Virus record (IMG/VR): IMGVR_UViG_3300021961_000065
Location: 1-64,000 of that record
DNA: 64,000 nucleotides
Strand: one strand, 5' to 3'
Source: a virus
Shown: positions 25,159 through 33,020 of the stretch, one piece after another
How positions within the stretch are numbered: the first letter of the stretch is position 1
Layout: each line of letters starts with the position of its first letter
Made by a program: the position numbers and the translations under genes
Notes under the pieces: generated by a model
What the model was told of the DNA's origin: nothing
Database searches by the model: none
The model's input: the letters and a program-made list of their open reading frames with translations, nothing else

Positions 25159-26688
25159 TTAGTAAGTTACTCCCCCAAAACGAGAGTGTGTTTGTATACG
25201 ACTTGTCATATTAATAACATTACCTCTACCTTTTGGTACGATTGAAATAGCAATAGCATTGGCTAGTGCATCTTTAATATCATCGTGAGGAGGATGTCTT
25301 TGTGTTAATTCTTCTTCTAATGGTTGGCAATTACCTCCTTTGTAATGCCATATTTGTTTATTATCATATTTAGGTTCTAAAATAGCACTAATACGTTGTC
25401 GTTTATCACCCATATGTCGTGTAGGTCTATACTCATCAATAGCAAGAGGTATACCATTAGGTCGTAAATAACTATCTTTTAATTCTTTAACAATAAGTTG
25501 TTGAGCTACAGTAATTTCAGCTCGTAGTTTTCTAAATCCCCACTTTTCCCAAGAACGTAATATATGAGAATAGTAATCAACAATTTTATCTGTTTTAAAA
25601 CGATCTATATCTAAGACATAATAATTAGCTTGACTATCTACACCAATGATAACAAGAGCTGTATAGTCAGCTTTTTTACGTAAACTAAAAGCAAAGTCAA
25701 TCGCTGCATATATATTTAATTTACGATCTCGTATAAACCAGTCGCCTTCTTTATTTGTTAAAACTGAACGATCATAATATTGAAAATCATCTACATTTAA
25801 ATTAGCTGTTTCTTTACTATTAGGATCATTATAATATTGTGCAAAGAATTGAGTTTGATCTACATATTTAGCACGAATACGAGCTAATTCTCTTGCATCA
25901 AATCCAAATGATTTACCATCTTTACGTTTTTGTTTACTCCAAAGAAACTCACCATTAGTTTCTACTACTCGTTGAAATAATTCATAGACTGGCTCTTCTT
26001 CAAGCATTTCTCCTTCATCATCATAAATGCTTTCTTTCATGTTTACCATTGTGTCATATATATCTCTGGGGTGATAACGAGTACCAACAACCCACTCAAA
26101 AGCACCAGGATTTTCAATGGAAGCCAGTTGACTATATGCTGACGATACTTTATCTCGTCCCTCTTCAGTATAAGCATTACCAGGCACAACAATGTCGTCA
26201 AGCACAACAACATCAGCATGGAAACCAGTAGTATTTGAAGTAAGTCCAACTGCTTTAACACTGGCATCTCTTACTCCTTCCTCTTTTCTTTTTGGATGAT
26301 CAACAGCTATTTCAGCTACTGCCCATCGTTCTCTTTTGCCCTCTTCAGGATGTAACATTTCAGACCAATAACGTCTATAAATTGGACTATCTATAATTTG
26401 TTTAATTTGATATAATTGTTTTTCAGCTAAATCTGCTGTAGCTGATACATATAATATAGTAGTTTCAGGATGTTTAGTTAACCACCAAGCTGTTCTATAT
26501 GCTACTAATTTAGATTTCATATGTCCACGAGGAAGTAATACAAGTTGATTGTTTTTAGCTTCTTGTCTAGTCCACCATTGTATTAATTCTTCATGTATAG
26601 CTCCCATCATTAAATGAGGAGCTACTAATTTAATAAACGTTAGTAAGTCTTCTTCTGCTGCTTGTCTAATTTGGTCAATTTGACTCAT
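25159..26688 (-). CDS. Terminase large subunit (packaging ATPase-nuclease), copy A
   Basis: 509 residues. ATPase: Walker A-like LPRGHMKSK (residues 52-60), Walker B VVLDDI (161-166), then a coupling-motif-like VGTRYHPRD. C-terminal nuclease: AAIDFAFS with the first metal Asp, and HPPHDDIKDALANAIAIS with the last Asp pair. Packages concatemeric DNA through the portal. The Walker A, lacking the usual GxxGxGK spacing, is like those of T7-type and related terminases. Starts right after a group of small basic genes. Confidence 0.92.
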   Translation of the reverse strand: MSQIDQIRQAAEEDLLTFIKLVAPHLMMGAIHEELIQWWTRQEAKNNQLVLLPRGHMKSKLVAYRTAWWLTKHPETTILYVSATADLAEKQLYQIKQIIDSPIYRRYWSEMLHPEEGKRERWAVAEIAVDHPKRKEEGVRDASVKAVGLTSNTTGFHADVVVLDDIVVPGNAYTEEGRDKVSSAYSQLASIENPGAFEWVVGTRYHPRDIYDTMVNMKESIYDDEGEMLEEEPVYELFQRVVETNGEFLWSKQKRKDGKSFGFDARELARIRAKYVDQTQFFAQYYNDPNSKETANLNVDDFQYYDRSVLTNKEGDWFIRDRKLNIYAAIDFAFSLRKKADYTALVIIGVDSQANYYVLDIDRFKTDKIVDYYSHILRSWEKWGFRKLRAEITVAQQLIVKELKDSYLRPNGIPLAIDEYRPTRHMGDKRQRISAILEPKYDNKQIWHYKGGNCQPLEEELTQRHPPHDDIKDALANAIAISIVPKGRGNVINMTSRIQTHSRFGGVTY

Positions 26689-26931
26689 TTATTTCTTTCT
26701 ATATTTAGCTGTTTTTTTAGCTATTGATTTAGGCTGTGCAACAAATTGTTTACCTTTACGTTTACCTTCTGCTTTAGCTGCATTAGTAGCTTTTTTTTCA
26801 GAAAGACTTAATGCTTTCCATGCTGCATCAGGTAAGTATCTTTTCTTTCCTTCACTTTTACTACCATCAGAAGTTCTCCACTTCTGTTTAGTCCAAGCTT
26901 TTAAACTCTTTTGTGATTTAGCAAGAGCCAT
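26689..26931 (-). CDS. Small basic conserved phage protein (DUF5872-like)
   Basis: 80 residues. KWRTSDGSKSEGKKRYLP followed by WKALSLSEKKATNAAKAEG is a pattern I recognise from a widespread phage and bacterial family of small basic proteins. Very rich in Lys and Ala. One of five small genes packed between lysis and terminase. Function unknown; it may bind nucleic acid. Confidence 0.75.
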   Translation of the reverse strand: MALAKSQKSLKAWTKQKWRTSDGSKSEGKKRYLPDAAWKALSLSEKKATNAAKAEGKRKGKQFVAQPKSIAKKTAKYRKK

Positions 26932-27119
26932 TATTTATAACCTCCTCCTGCTTTTTTATATTCACTAGCAAGTAACTGAGCTTTACGAGCTGACCATTGT
27001 CCAGGATTACCACCTTTACTACCTGCTTTAATCTTTTCAAATAAACGTTTACGCATTGTAGGTTTTGTATAATTACCTGCTTGATTAACTTTACTTTTTG
27101 TTTTGCTTTTCGTTTTCAA
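26931..27119 (-). CDS. Small basic conserved phage protein
   Basis: 62 residues, Lys/Gly-rich. KPTMRKRLFEKIKAGSKGG followed by PGQWSARKAQLLASEY matches a family common in marine phage genomes. It overlaps the upstream small Cys-rich gene by 29 bases and the next gene by one base. Function unknown; probable nucleic-acid binding from charge. Confidence 0.75.
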   Translation of the reverse strand: MKTKSKTKSKVNQAGNYTKPTMRKRLFEKIKAGSKGGNPGQWSARKAQLLASEYKKAGGGYK

Positions 27120-27267
27120 GTTGTTTCATCCTTTCTAGTCTAGCTTCTCTTGTCATATACAACCAATGTTCTAGATCATCATAATTTCTGTAACATGATC
27201 TACATCTTGCTTTACCTGCTACATTTATCATACGACAATCCCCAGTACAAGGACTGTCGTCTACCAT
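27091..27267 (-). CDS. Small Cys-rich protein, DUF1289-like
   Basis: 58 residues. SPCTGDCRM near the N-terminus and CRSCYRNYDDLEHWLYMT after a short gap match the DUF1289 pattern (CxGxC, then CxxC with a Trp and a following helix), four Cys in all. Such proteins are predicted metal or Fe-S binders of bacteria. Start overlaps the upstream gene stop by a few bases and the end overlaps the next gene by 29 bases, consistent with a true gene in a tight cluster. Confidence 0.65.
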   Translation of the reverse strand: MVDDSPCTGDCRMINVAGKARCRSCYRNYDDLEHWLYMTREARLERMKQLENEKQNKK

Positions 27268-27542
27268 TTAACTTTATGACTCCAATAACGAGCACTTAAT
27301 TTACTTGGATTTGGATCTTGTGCATTATGTCTTGCATAGTAAGATTTCTTACGTGCTTTATCTTTAGCAGACGTAGGATTTTTACCTGCACCTCGTACAC
27401 CTTGTTGTCCAAACCTAATTGTTTTAACTTTATCTCCTACTTTAGCTACAACAACATGAGATTTAGTAGGATGTCCTGGAGTACGTTTAGGTTTGTTATA
27501 ACCTGATACTCCTGCTTTTTCTAGTCTAGAGTCTTTAGCCAT
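27261..27542 (-). CDS. Small basic conserved phage protein (DUF6321-like)
   Basis: 93 residues from ATG 27542, which has AGGAAA 5 bases upstream; an earlier in-frame ATG at 27590 would overlap the previous gene more and lacks family support. KAGVSGYNKPKRTPGHPTKSH, short of that whole string, and VRGAGKNPTSAKDKARKKSY are typical of this family. Basic, likely DNA-associated, function unknown. Confidence 0.75.
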   Translation of the reverse strand: MAKDSRLEKAGVSGYNKPKRTPGHPTKSHVVVAKVGDKVKTIRFGQQGVRGAGKNPTSAKDKARKKSYYARHNAQDPNPSKLSARYWSHKVKW

Positions 27543-27543
27543 A

Positions 27544-27678
27544 TTATTTCCTTTTTTTACTTTTACCTGCTTTTGATAATGCAATAGCAATAGCTTGTTT
27601 TTGTGGTTTACCTGCTTTCATTTCTTTACGAATATTTGCAGAAATAGTTTTTTGTGATTTACCTTTTTTAAGGGGCAT
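27544..27678 (-). CDS. Very small Lys-rich protein
   Basis: 44 residues, 14 of them Lys or Arg. The core [21 protein letters not shown] resembles a family of tiny basic proteins (DUF6496-like) found in phages and bacteria, where a Pro-Lys-Gln-Ala-Ile-Ala-Ile-Ala run is typical. Start overlaps the endolysin stop by 11 bases. Function unknown. Confidence 0.65.
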   Translation of the reverse strand: MPLKKGKSQKTISANIRKEMKAGKPQKQAIAIALSKAGKSKKRK

Positions 27679-28105
27679 AATGTACTCCATTTTTATCAAT
27701 AATTAATATTTGTCTTAAAGCTTTATCACCTTCTTTAGGAAAAGAAATATGTATCCAAGCATCATATTCTAAAATTAATTGATCAAATTCAATAGATGAA
27801 TCAGCCAAAACTGAAAATACATCATCGACATCGCCATAACGATCACAAGTAAAATCAGCAGCAAGACCAAGTATATGTCTGCTTGTTCTTTTTGACCCCA
27901 AACGATCATTGAGAGCCTCACACCTAAAACCACTACTAATATTAATAGGATTACCACCAAGCTTAGTCCTAACATCTTCTAACCCTTTCGCTAAAGTTTT
28001 TAAATTCTCTATTTGCTCTTCATTAGGAGTGTTAGCTATTCCATATCGTGAAGCTGTTTGAGATCTTGTAAATTCATTTAATGTAAAATGTTCTGATAAC
28101 TTCAT
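27668..28105 (-). CDS. Endolysin, M15-family peptidase
   Basis: 145 residues. Zinc-dependent D-Ala-D-Ala-type peptidase that cuts the cell wall at lysis. Start motif [13 protein letters not shown] is typical of the M15_3 group; zinc ligands are in [16 protein letters not shown] (His and Asp) and WIHISF (second His). SGFRCEALN precedes the first zinc motif, as in the family. No signal peptide. Directly follows the holin gene with a 4-base overlap, forming a lysis cassette. Confidence 0.88.
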   Translation of the reverse strand: MKLSEHFTLNEFTRSQTASRYGIANTPNEEQIENLKTLAKGLEDVRTKLGGNPINISSGFRCEALNDRLGSKRTSRHILGLAADFTCDRYGDVDDVFSVLADSSIEFDQLILEYDAWIHISFPKEGDKALRQILIIDKNGVHYAP

Positions 28106-28494
28106 TTAGTTAAGCCTTTACTTTTCTCCCAAGTTCTTAAACTTGCAAGACCAAGCATGGCTAAAGTTAGTTCCATTAATACATCTGTTTGTAATTGAGG
28201 TAATGTTATAGTAATGCCAAGTAATGTACACACCCACTGAGCCAATGGGGATAAAACAAACACCCAAGCAAAACCAAACCCAGAGACCCAACCAAGGAAA
28301 GGACGCCAACCACTAACCCAAATAGAGCGATGGCTAGCTTCGATTTTATTCGTTTCAGCTTGAGTAAGACTAATCTGTGCTGCATTATCAATAAGAGCTT
28401 TTTCAATTTCTTGTTTAGCTTTTTCTTTTGCATTGTTGTCAGGTATTAGTTTATCTAGTACAGTACTTATAATTGGTAAAATAGCTTGTATCAT
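28102..28494 (-). CDS. Holin of the 3TM / gene-transfer-agent type
   Basis: 130 residues. A charged N-terminal helix (residues 15-50) is followed by a WVSGWRPFLGWVSGFGFAW membrane region and one or two further hydrophobic segments (about 60-110). This matches the 3TM holin family used by phages and gene transfer agents. Releases the endolysin at 27668. Starts in an ATGA overlap with a small membrane protein gene. Confidence 0.85.
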   Translation of the reverse strand: MIQAILPIISTVLDKLIPDNNAKEKAKQEIEKALIDNAAQISLTQAETNKIEASHRSIWVSGWRPFLGWVSGFGFAWVFVLSPLAQWVCTLLGITITLPQLQTDVLMELTLAMLGLASLRTWEKSKGLTK

Positions 28495-28658
28495 TTAGAC
28501 ACAATCTCCTTCAATCGTAACACAGTCTCCTTGAGAACAGTGTACATTTTTATTGTTTTTACTTGTATAGTTTCTTTGAGAGCGTGGAGTGGATCTCGGA
28601 TAATTTCGTAAGCCACGAGTATCACACAAACTGAAATCAAATGAAGTGTCATAGACAT
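28491..28658 (-). CDS. Small membrane protein in the lysis cassette
   Basis: 55 residues, starting at an ATG with AAGGAG 10 bases upstream. N-terminal membrane helix LHLISVCVILVAYEII (about residues 5-20), then an amphipathic, Lys-rich helix. The stop overlaps the holin ATG (ATGA). It lies fully within another frame at 28495-28698. I prefer this frame because of its ribosome site, its membrane helix and its coupling to the holin. It may be an antiholin, spanin part or holin helper. Confidence 0.6.
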   Translation of the reverse strand: MSMTLHLISVCVILVAYEIIRDPLHALKETIQVKTIKMYTVLKETVLRLKEIVSK

Positions 28659-28698
28659 CTTTGTTTCTCCTTAATAATTGACATAATCTAGATAACAT
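28495..28698 (-). CDS. Alternative overlapping frame in the lysis cassette
   Basis: 67 residues, basic, with five Cys and no membrane helix. Its ATG overlaps the stop of the upstream gene (TAATG), which is the only support. It fully overlaps the small membrane protein at 28491-28658. It may be only the entry frame by which ribosomes are passed on, or a nested pair similar in plan to phage Rz/Rz1. Low confidence. Confidence 0.25.
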   Translation of the reverse strand: MLSRLCQLLRRNKDVYDTSFDFSLCDTRGLRNYPRSTPRSQRNYTSKNNKNVHCSQGDCVTIEGDCV

Positions 28699-28910
28699 TA
28701 AAACATCCTTGTTATAAGTTCTACTGCATTTACTTTACTAATTATAATACTTGATCCTACAATACTACCAAAACCTACAATAATAGTCCAAAGAAGTTTA
28801 TTAAGAACATTTTCTATTTTATCTATACGAGCATGTATATTAGCGTACCTTTCGGCACACAGTTCTTCATGAGATCTAAGTTCCTGTTCTACTTCTTTTG
28901 CTGTTGTCAT
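28698..28910 (-). CDS. XhlA-like lysis accessory protein
   Basis: 70 residues. The N-terminal charged coiled coil (EVEQELRSHEELCAERYANI and on) is followed by one membrane helix (WTIIVGFGSIVGSSIIIS). This is the layout of the XhlA hemolysin/holin-helper family, which works with holin and endolysin. It is the first gene of the lysis cassette. Confidence 0.65.
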   Translation of the reverse strand: MTTAKEVEQELRSHEELCAERYANIHARIDKIENVLNKLLWTIIVGFGSIVGSSIIISKVNAVELITRMF

Positions 28911-28911
28911 A

Positions 28912-29481
28912 TTAAAATTCTATCCATCCAGTTATAATATACTTGTCTCCACCAATAGGTGGGTTTCCTCTGTGTGTATGTGTAAAGGCTGCAGGAAATA
29001 TTACTACATCTCCTTTACTTGGTTTGTATCTGTATTGTTGATAAAGAAATTCTGTTTCACCTGCTTCAAAGTCATCGTTAAGATAAGCAGTCCATACTAA
29101 AACTCTATTAGATGAATCTCTATCTGTAGCTTCAGCATGCCAAACATGATACCCTTGACCTGGTTTAGTTAATTGTATCTTCATTGTATATGATTTATGT
29201 TGAGCTAATGTGTGTACAATATTATATTTTTTAGCATACTCACTATAACAATCTGACCAAAATACTTTATTAAACTCATTTATTAATTCAGGAGTCGTAT
29301 GATGTAAAGGATAGCTAGGAAGAAAAGTAAATTGATCTTGTTTTTCTAATTTAGGAACTTTTTCTATACTTTGTCTATCTTGTGTAAATCCATTTGTATG
29401 TGCTATATTAAAATAGTTTATTACTTTATTACAGAACTCATCACTTAATACATTTTTATAAACTTCTATAAAATTATCCAT
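28912..29481 (-). CDS. 2-oxoglutarate/Fe(II)-dependent dioxygenase (prolyl-hydroxylase-like)
   Basis: 189 residues. Double-stranded beta-helix core: HVWHAE with the first iron ligands, a middle FEAGETEFLYQQYRYKPSKGDVVIFP, distal His in THTHRGNPP, and a 2-oxoglutarate-binding Lys or Arg near KYIITGW. The phage family hydroxylates proteins, nucleobases or small molecules; the substrate here is unknown. Part of a four-gene, notably AT-rich cassette between fibre and lysis genes. Confidence 0.8.
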   Translation of the reverse strand: MDNFIEVYKNVLSDEFCNKVINYFNIAHTNGFTQDRQSIEKVPKLEKQDQFTFLPSYPLHHTTPELINEFNKVFWSDCYSEYAKKYNIVHTLAQHKSYTMKIQLTKPGQGYHVWHAEATDRDSSNRVLVWTAYLNDDFEAGETEFLYQQYRYKPSKGDVVIFPAAFTHTHRGNPPIGGDKYIITGWIEF

Positions 29482-29496
29482 GTTATGTTTTATCCT

Positions 29497-29916
29497 TTAT
29501 ATTAATTCATTTACTATTAGTTGAGACCATTTGACTGCATCTTTTGTTTTAATTCTGTAGTCATAACTAATAGGATTACTAAATAAACTATTAGTATCTT
29601 TATATCTACTTTGATTTATTGTATCCATCCATATTACAATATCAGCATTAAATATATTTCTAATTTCTTCAGTAGGTGCTACAAAATCTGTTATAGTATG
29701 ACTATAATTATTACTTATAGTTTTTAATCTAGTTGCTTGTCTAAGCCTTCCTTCATAACTAAAATCCCAATCATTACTTAAAGCTCTAACCTCATCTGCA
29801 TTTATTCTAATAAAGTTTGTTAGTTTACCTAGTTCATTGGCTAATGTAGTTTTACCTGATCCTGGTAAACCCATTACTAATATCTTTAGTTTCTCCAAAA
29901 CTCCATTCCTTGACAT
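29497..29916 (-). CDS. APS-kinase-like P-loop kinase
   Basis: 139 residues, shorter than typical adenylylsulfate kinase (about 190). Walker A GLPGSGKTT (residues 16-24), then NADEVR, and TDFVAPTEEIRNIF at the spot of the FISPFR loop of APS kinases. IVIWMDT and SRYKDTN come later. With the sulfotransferase next door, production of the sulfate donor PAPS is an attractive role. Other small-molecule kinases have the same fold, so the substrate is not certain. Start overlaps the sulfotransferase end by 31 bases. Confidence 0.65.
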   Translation of the reverse strand: MSRNGVLEKLKILVMGLPGSGKTTLANELGKLTNFIRINADEVRALSNDWDFSYEGRLRQATRLKTISNNYSHTITDFVAPTEEIRNIFNADIVIWMDTINQSRYKDTNSLFSNPISYDYRIKTKDAVKWSQLIVNELI

Positions 29917-30611
29917 TTATCTATAATATCTTGAGTAGGAGTTGTTGTTGATTTACTTAATGTAGATCGTAAAGAATGTAAGTTTGCATCACCATAAGCC
30001 TCTTTATCTAATTCTTTATATGTTGATTTTATATTATTAAATGTATGTTCATAATAATTTTCATTTAAAAACTTATATATCTTTTGTAAAGTTTCTTTAG
30101 GTTTATTAATTAAATTATTATACTCAACAATATGTATACAATCTTTATAATTATTAAAACCTATTTTTAAATTATCATAAGGATCTTGTAAAAGAATATC
30201 ATCTTTAGTTAATAAAAGATTACTATCTATATTAATTTTTGTATTTTTAATAGACATATAAATTTCAGATATATCTCTAACCATACATATTATCTTAGGT
30301 TTTATTTTAAAATAATGTAAAATATCAGTAACTTTACCTGTCCAAACTCTATTCTTATCAAATATAACTTCTTGTGTTATATCAGAATAATAATATTTAA
30401 TAAAGTCTCCTATATAACTTTCAACTTGAGTCACTTTAGGAAAAGCTTTAAATAAATCTAAATCATTAATTGTAGTAGCAATAGTTTCCATAATTTTAAC
30501 TACAGGTGAACTTGGTCCTGAATAAAAATTAGGATTTTGATTTAGTATAGCAGAAAGTAATGTACTTCCTGATCTTGGTAATCCTGATATAAAATATAGT
30601 TTTTTTGTCAC
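29886..30611 (-). CDS. Sulfotransferase
   Basis: 241 residues. 5'-phosphosulfate loop GLPRSGSTLLSAIL (residues 10-23) and 3'-phosphate site MVRDISEIYMSI (Arg and Ser about residue 112-120) are clear. It transfers sulfate from PAPS to a hydroxyl or amine of a sugar or protein. Very AT-rich coding with many Asn, Ile and Lys. It overlaps both neighbours, so it is read with the kinase and the double oxygenase. Likely targets are host surface glycans or phage tail proteins; inference. Confidence 0.82.
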   Translation of the reverse strand: MTKKLYFISGLPRSGSTLLSAILNQNPNFYSGPSSPVVKIMETIATTINDLDLFKAFPKVTQVESYIGDFIKYYYSDITQEVIFDKNRVWTGKVTDILHYFKIKPKIICMVRDISEIYMSIKNTKINIDSNLLLTKDDILLQDPYDNLKIGFNNYKDCIHIVEYNNLINKPKETLQKIYKFLNENYYEHTFNNIKSTYKELDKEAYGDANLHSLRSTLSKSTTTPTQDIIDKCQGMEFWRN

Positions 30612-31708
30612 TTAAAGTAAGGACCTTCTAACCATGTTACACAACTATATCGTACTCCTTCTGTAACAGGTTCTACTCCATGTAACATATAACTAGGAAA
30701 AACTATTATAGTACCTTTTTCTTGAGGCGGGTAAAACTTTTTATGTGTAGTTTGAATATAAAACTTACCACCTTTGTAGTCATCATTAAGAAAAGCTAAT
30801 ACTGTTAGTTTTCTAGTTTCGTTACTATGTTTATGTATTGTATCTACATGAGGATAATAACGTCCATCTTGTTTATAAATTAAAAATTCAGATTGGTTAG
30901 TATGTGTTACATTATATTTCCACCAATAATTATTAGCATTTAAACCAGTAGCAGCTAATGTAGCACTAATACCTACATTAGGTTGTAATATAACTCTTTC
31001 AACATCTCTAATATTTTTATCTAAATTATTATCACCTATATAAGCAGGTTCTTTTTTAATACTATCTTGACTATAAGTATTAATAAGATTTTGACAAAAA
31101 CTATCTGTTATATGATTCTTAAATATAGCACAGTCAGTTAATCTATTATTTATAACTGTAGAAGGTTTTGGTATTCCTAAAGATTCTCTGCTATCATACT
31201 TTTGATCTGCATGAGGACCATCTGCATCTACATAGTGTAAGAATACTTGAGCCTGCCACTGTCCCTCTGTATATTTGTTTCTCCAATGTTCTAAATCCAT
31301 ACCACGATAAAGAACAGCATCTCCTACTTCCATATCTATTTTATTATGTTCCATATAAATAGACCAAGGTTTACCTTCAAATCCTAAAGTAAGAGTAGCT
31401 GATATTTCACAAGCAGGTCTATCTGTATGTTTTTTTAACTCATCATTAGGTTGATATAACCTAGCATAAGAATAAGTAGGATATAATTTTTTACCACTAG
31501 CTTTTTCAAAATAAGGTAATAAATCCTCAAGAAGCTCATCAAAGTTTTTTTGTCCATAGATACCATAAGATAATGGACATTGTTTATCTTTTGTAGCTTC
31601 ACCTTTATTTACTAAATCTTTTAATAAATTAGTATATCGTTTACAAGTATTTCTATTAATAAATTCTTTTAAATGAACGTATCCATTTTTATCGAAATCG
31701 TTGGTCAC
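30608..31708 (-). CDS. Tandem two-domain 2OG-Fe(II) oxygenase
   Basis: 366 residues with two beta-helix domains. Domain 1 (about residues 80-165) has KKHTDRP with the HxD ligands and a distal His in LEHWRNKY. Domain 2 (about 260-360) has YYPHVDTIHKH (HxD), MLHGVEPV (distal His) and RYSCVTW (2-oxoglutarate Arg). Both metal sites look complete, so both may be active. Shares the 4-base overlap with the sulfotransferase. Two-domain forms may act on two sites of one substrate. Confidence 0.8.
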   Translation of the reverse strand: MTNDFDKNGYVHLKEFINRNTCKRYTNLLKDLVNKGEATKDKQCPLSYGIYGQKNFDELLEDLLPYFEKASGKKLYPTYSYARLYQPNDELKKHTDRPACEISATLTLGFEGKPWSIYMEHNKIDMEVGDAVLYRGMDLEHWRNKYTEGQWQAQVFLHYVDADGPHADQKYDSRESLGIPKPSTVINNRLTDCAIFKNHITDSFCQNLINTYSQDSIKKEPAYIGDNNLDKNIRDVERVILQPNVGISATLAATGLNANNYWWKYNVTHTNQSEFLIYKQDGRYYPHVDTIHKHSNETRKLTVLAFLNDDYKGGKFYIQTTHKKFYPPQEKGTIIVFPSYMLHGVEPVTEGVRYSCVTWLEGPYFK

Positions 31709-31727
31709 GATTATCCTTTCTAATTAT

Positions 31728-32036
31728 TTAGACTGAAACTTTAGTCCAGGTGTCTGTAGTCCAATCCCATTGATAGTCTTCTATTAAATTACCTTCTGCA
31801 TCTTCTGCAAGAGCTCCTGCTGTACTTTGATGAACAGCATCAGGTAAAATTCTAAACGTGTTTGTAGTAGGATCATACCAATAATCATAACTTTCTATAG
31901 AATCAGGACAATCTTTCCATTCCATTGAAGAATGTACTTCAAATTCATTTCCAGAATCTACTACTTCTAAAACTCGATAGCCTCTATTATCTTGTCCTTT
32001 AGATTCATTTGTATTAACTAATGCTTTTTTTGTCAT
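31728..32036 (-). CDS. Tail-fibre-associated small protein, copy A
   Basis: 102 residues. Contains RVLEVVDSGNEFEVHSSMEW followed by KDCPD, a pattern seen in short proteins next to tail fibre genes of marine phages, then Trp-rich C-terminus (DYQWDWTTDTWTKV). Beta-type. Possibly a fibre chaperone or fibre-tip component. Lies directly after the Gly-rich fibre gene. Confidence 0.6.
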   Translation of the reverse strand: MTKKALVNTNESKGQDNRGYRVLEVVDSGNEFEVHSSMEWKDCPDSIESYDYWYDPTTNTFRILPDAVHQSTAGALAEDAEGNLIEDYQWDWTTDTWTKVSV

Positions 32037-32048
32037 AATTTATTCCTA

Positions 32049-33017
32049 TTAATATTCTACGATAACGCTACCTGCTTGACCTGCTAAACCAGGACAACTA
32101 GATATTAGATGACCTCCTCTACCTCCTGCACCTGTACCTCCACCATAGATACTAGCTCCTCCTACCATAAGAGAACCAGTAGAATGACTCAGTACAGAAT
32201 GAGCATAACCTCCTGCAAAGTTTGCATTACCTCCTGTACCATTTCCAGGATTTCTTGGGTTTTTAGGTGGGTTAGAGTTAGCACAATAAGCTCCTTGACC
32301 TCCAGTAGCAGAACAATAAGCTCCAAATGAAGAAGTACCTCCTGTTCCTCCATTTTGTCCACCACTTCCATTATTATTTGGATTACCTCCTGAACCTACA
32401 GTAACAGGTACATTAGTTCCTGATGGAAATGAAATAACTTCTATAGCTGCTCCTGCTGCTGCTGCTCCATAATTACCTGCTGTGTTATAACAATATACTC
32501 CTCCACCTCCACCACCTACAACAGTTACTTTAACTTTTTCTACTGTTCCTGGATTAGTCCATGTACCTGGTGAAGTAAATACTTGCATGTTAGAAAAACC
32601 ACCTGCTGCCGCAGCAAGAGTAGTCCATGTCATTGTACCATCACCATCAGAGGCTAAGTATTGACCTGCTGTACCATTACCTGGAACATTAAGTTCATCA
32701 GCACCTACAGCATTAGAAGCAATAGAATCAGCATTAACTGCACCAGTTGCTATATGTTCATTACCAATAGCATCATTTGCAATCTTAGTTCCATCAACTG
32801 CATCAGCAGCTAATTTACCAGTAGTCACTGCAAGGTTATCAATGTCTGCTGTAGCTACTGTATTTTTAGATGCCAGTGCTCCGTCTGCAGAATTGACGTA
32901 TGCTTTAATTTGTGATCCAGTAACTTTCTTACTGGTACCTGCTTCGTTGATTTCAAACTCATTGGCATCTGCTGCTACCGATGCTGCTGTTAAGTCTGAG
33001 ATTTTAATGTTTGCCAT
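32049..33017 (-). CDS. Tail fibre with glycine-rich receptor-binding end
   Basis: 322 residues. N-terminal KISDLTAAS and a repeated helix-strand stalk (DGTKIANDAIGNEHIATGAV) of phage tail fibre type; the middle contains GTAGQYLASDGDGTMTWTTL. The last about 170 residues are Gly/Asn-rich (VVGGGGGGV, GGTGGTSSFG, GGGTGAGGRGG), like the polyglycine layers of phage adhesins that contact receptors. This part should vary with host. Confidence 0.78.
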   Translation of the reverse strand: MANIKISDLTAASVAADANEFEINEAGTSKKVTGSQIKAYVNSADGALASKNTVATADIDNLAVTTGKLAADAVDGTKIANDAIGNEHIATGAVNADSIASNAVGADELNVPGNGTAGQYLASDGDGTMTWTTLAAAAGGFSNMQVFTSPGTWTNPGTVEKVKVTVVGGGGGGVYCYNTAGNYGAAAAGAAIEVISFPSGTNVPVTVGSGGNPNNNGSGGQNGGTGGTSSFGAYCSATGGQGAYCANSNPPKNPRNPGNGTGGNANFAGGYAHSVLSHSTGSLMVGGASIYGGGTGAGGRGGHLISSCPGLAGQAGSVIVEY

Positions 33018-33020
33018 CTT

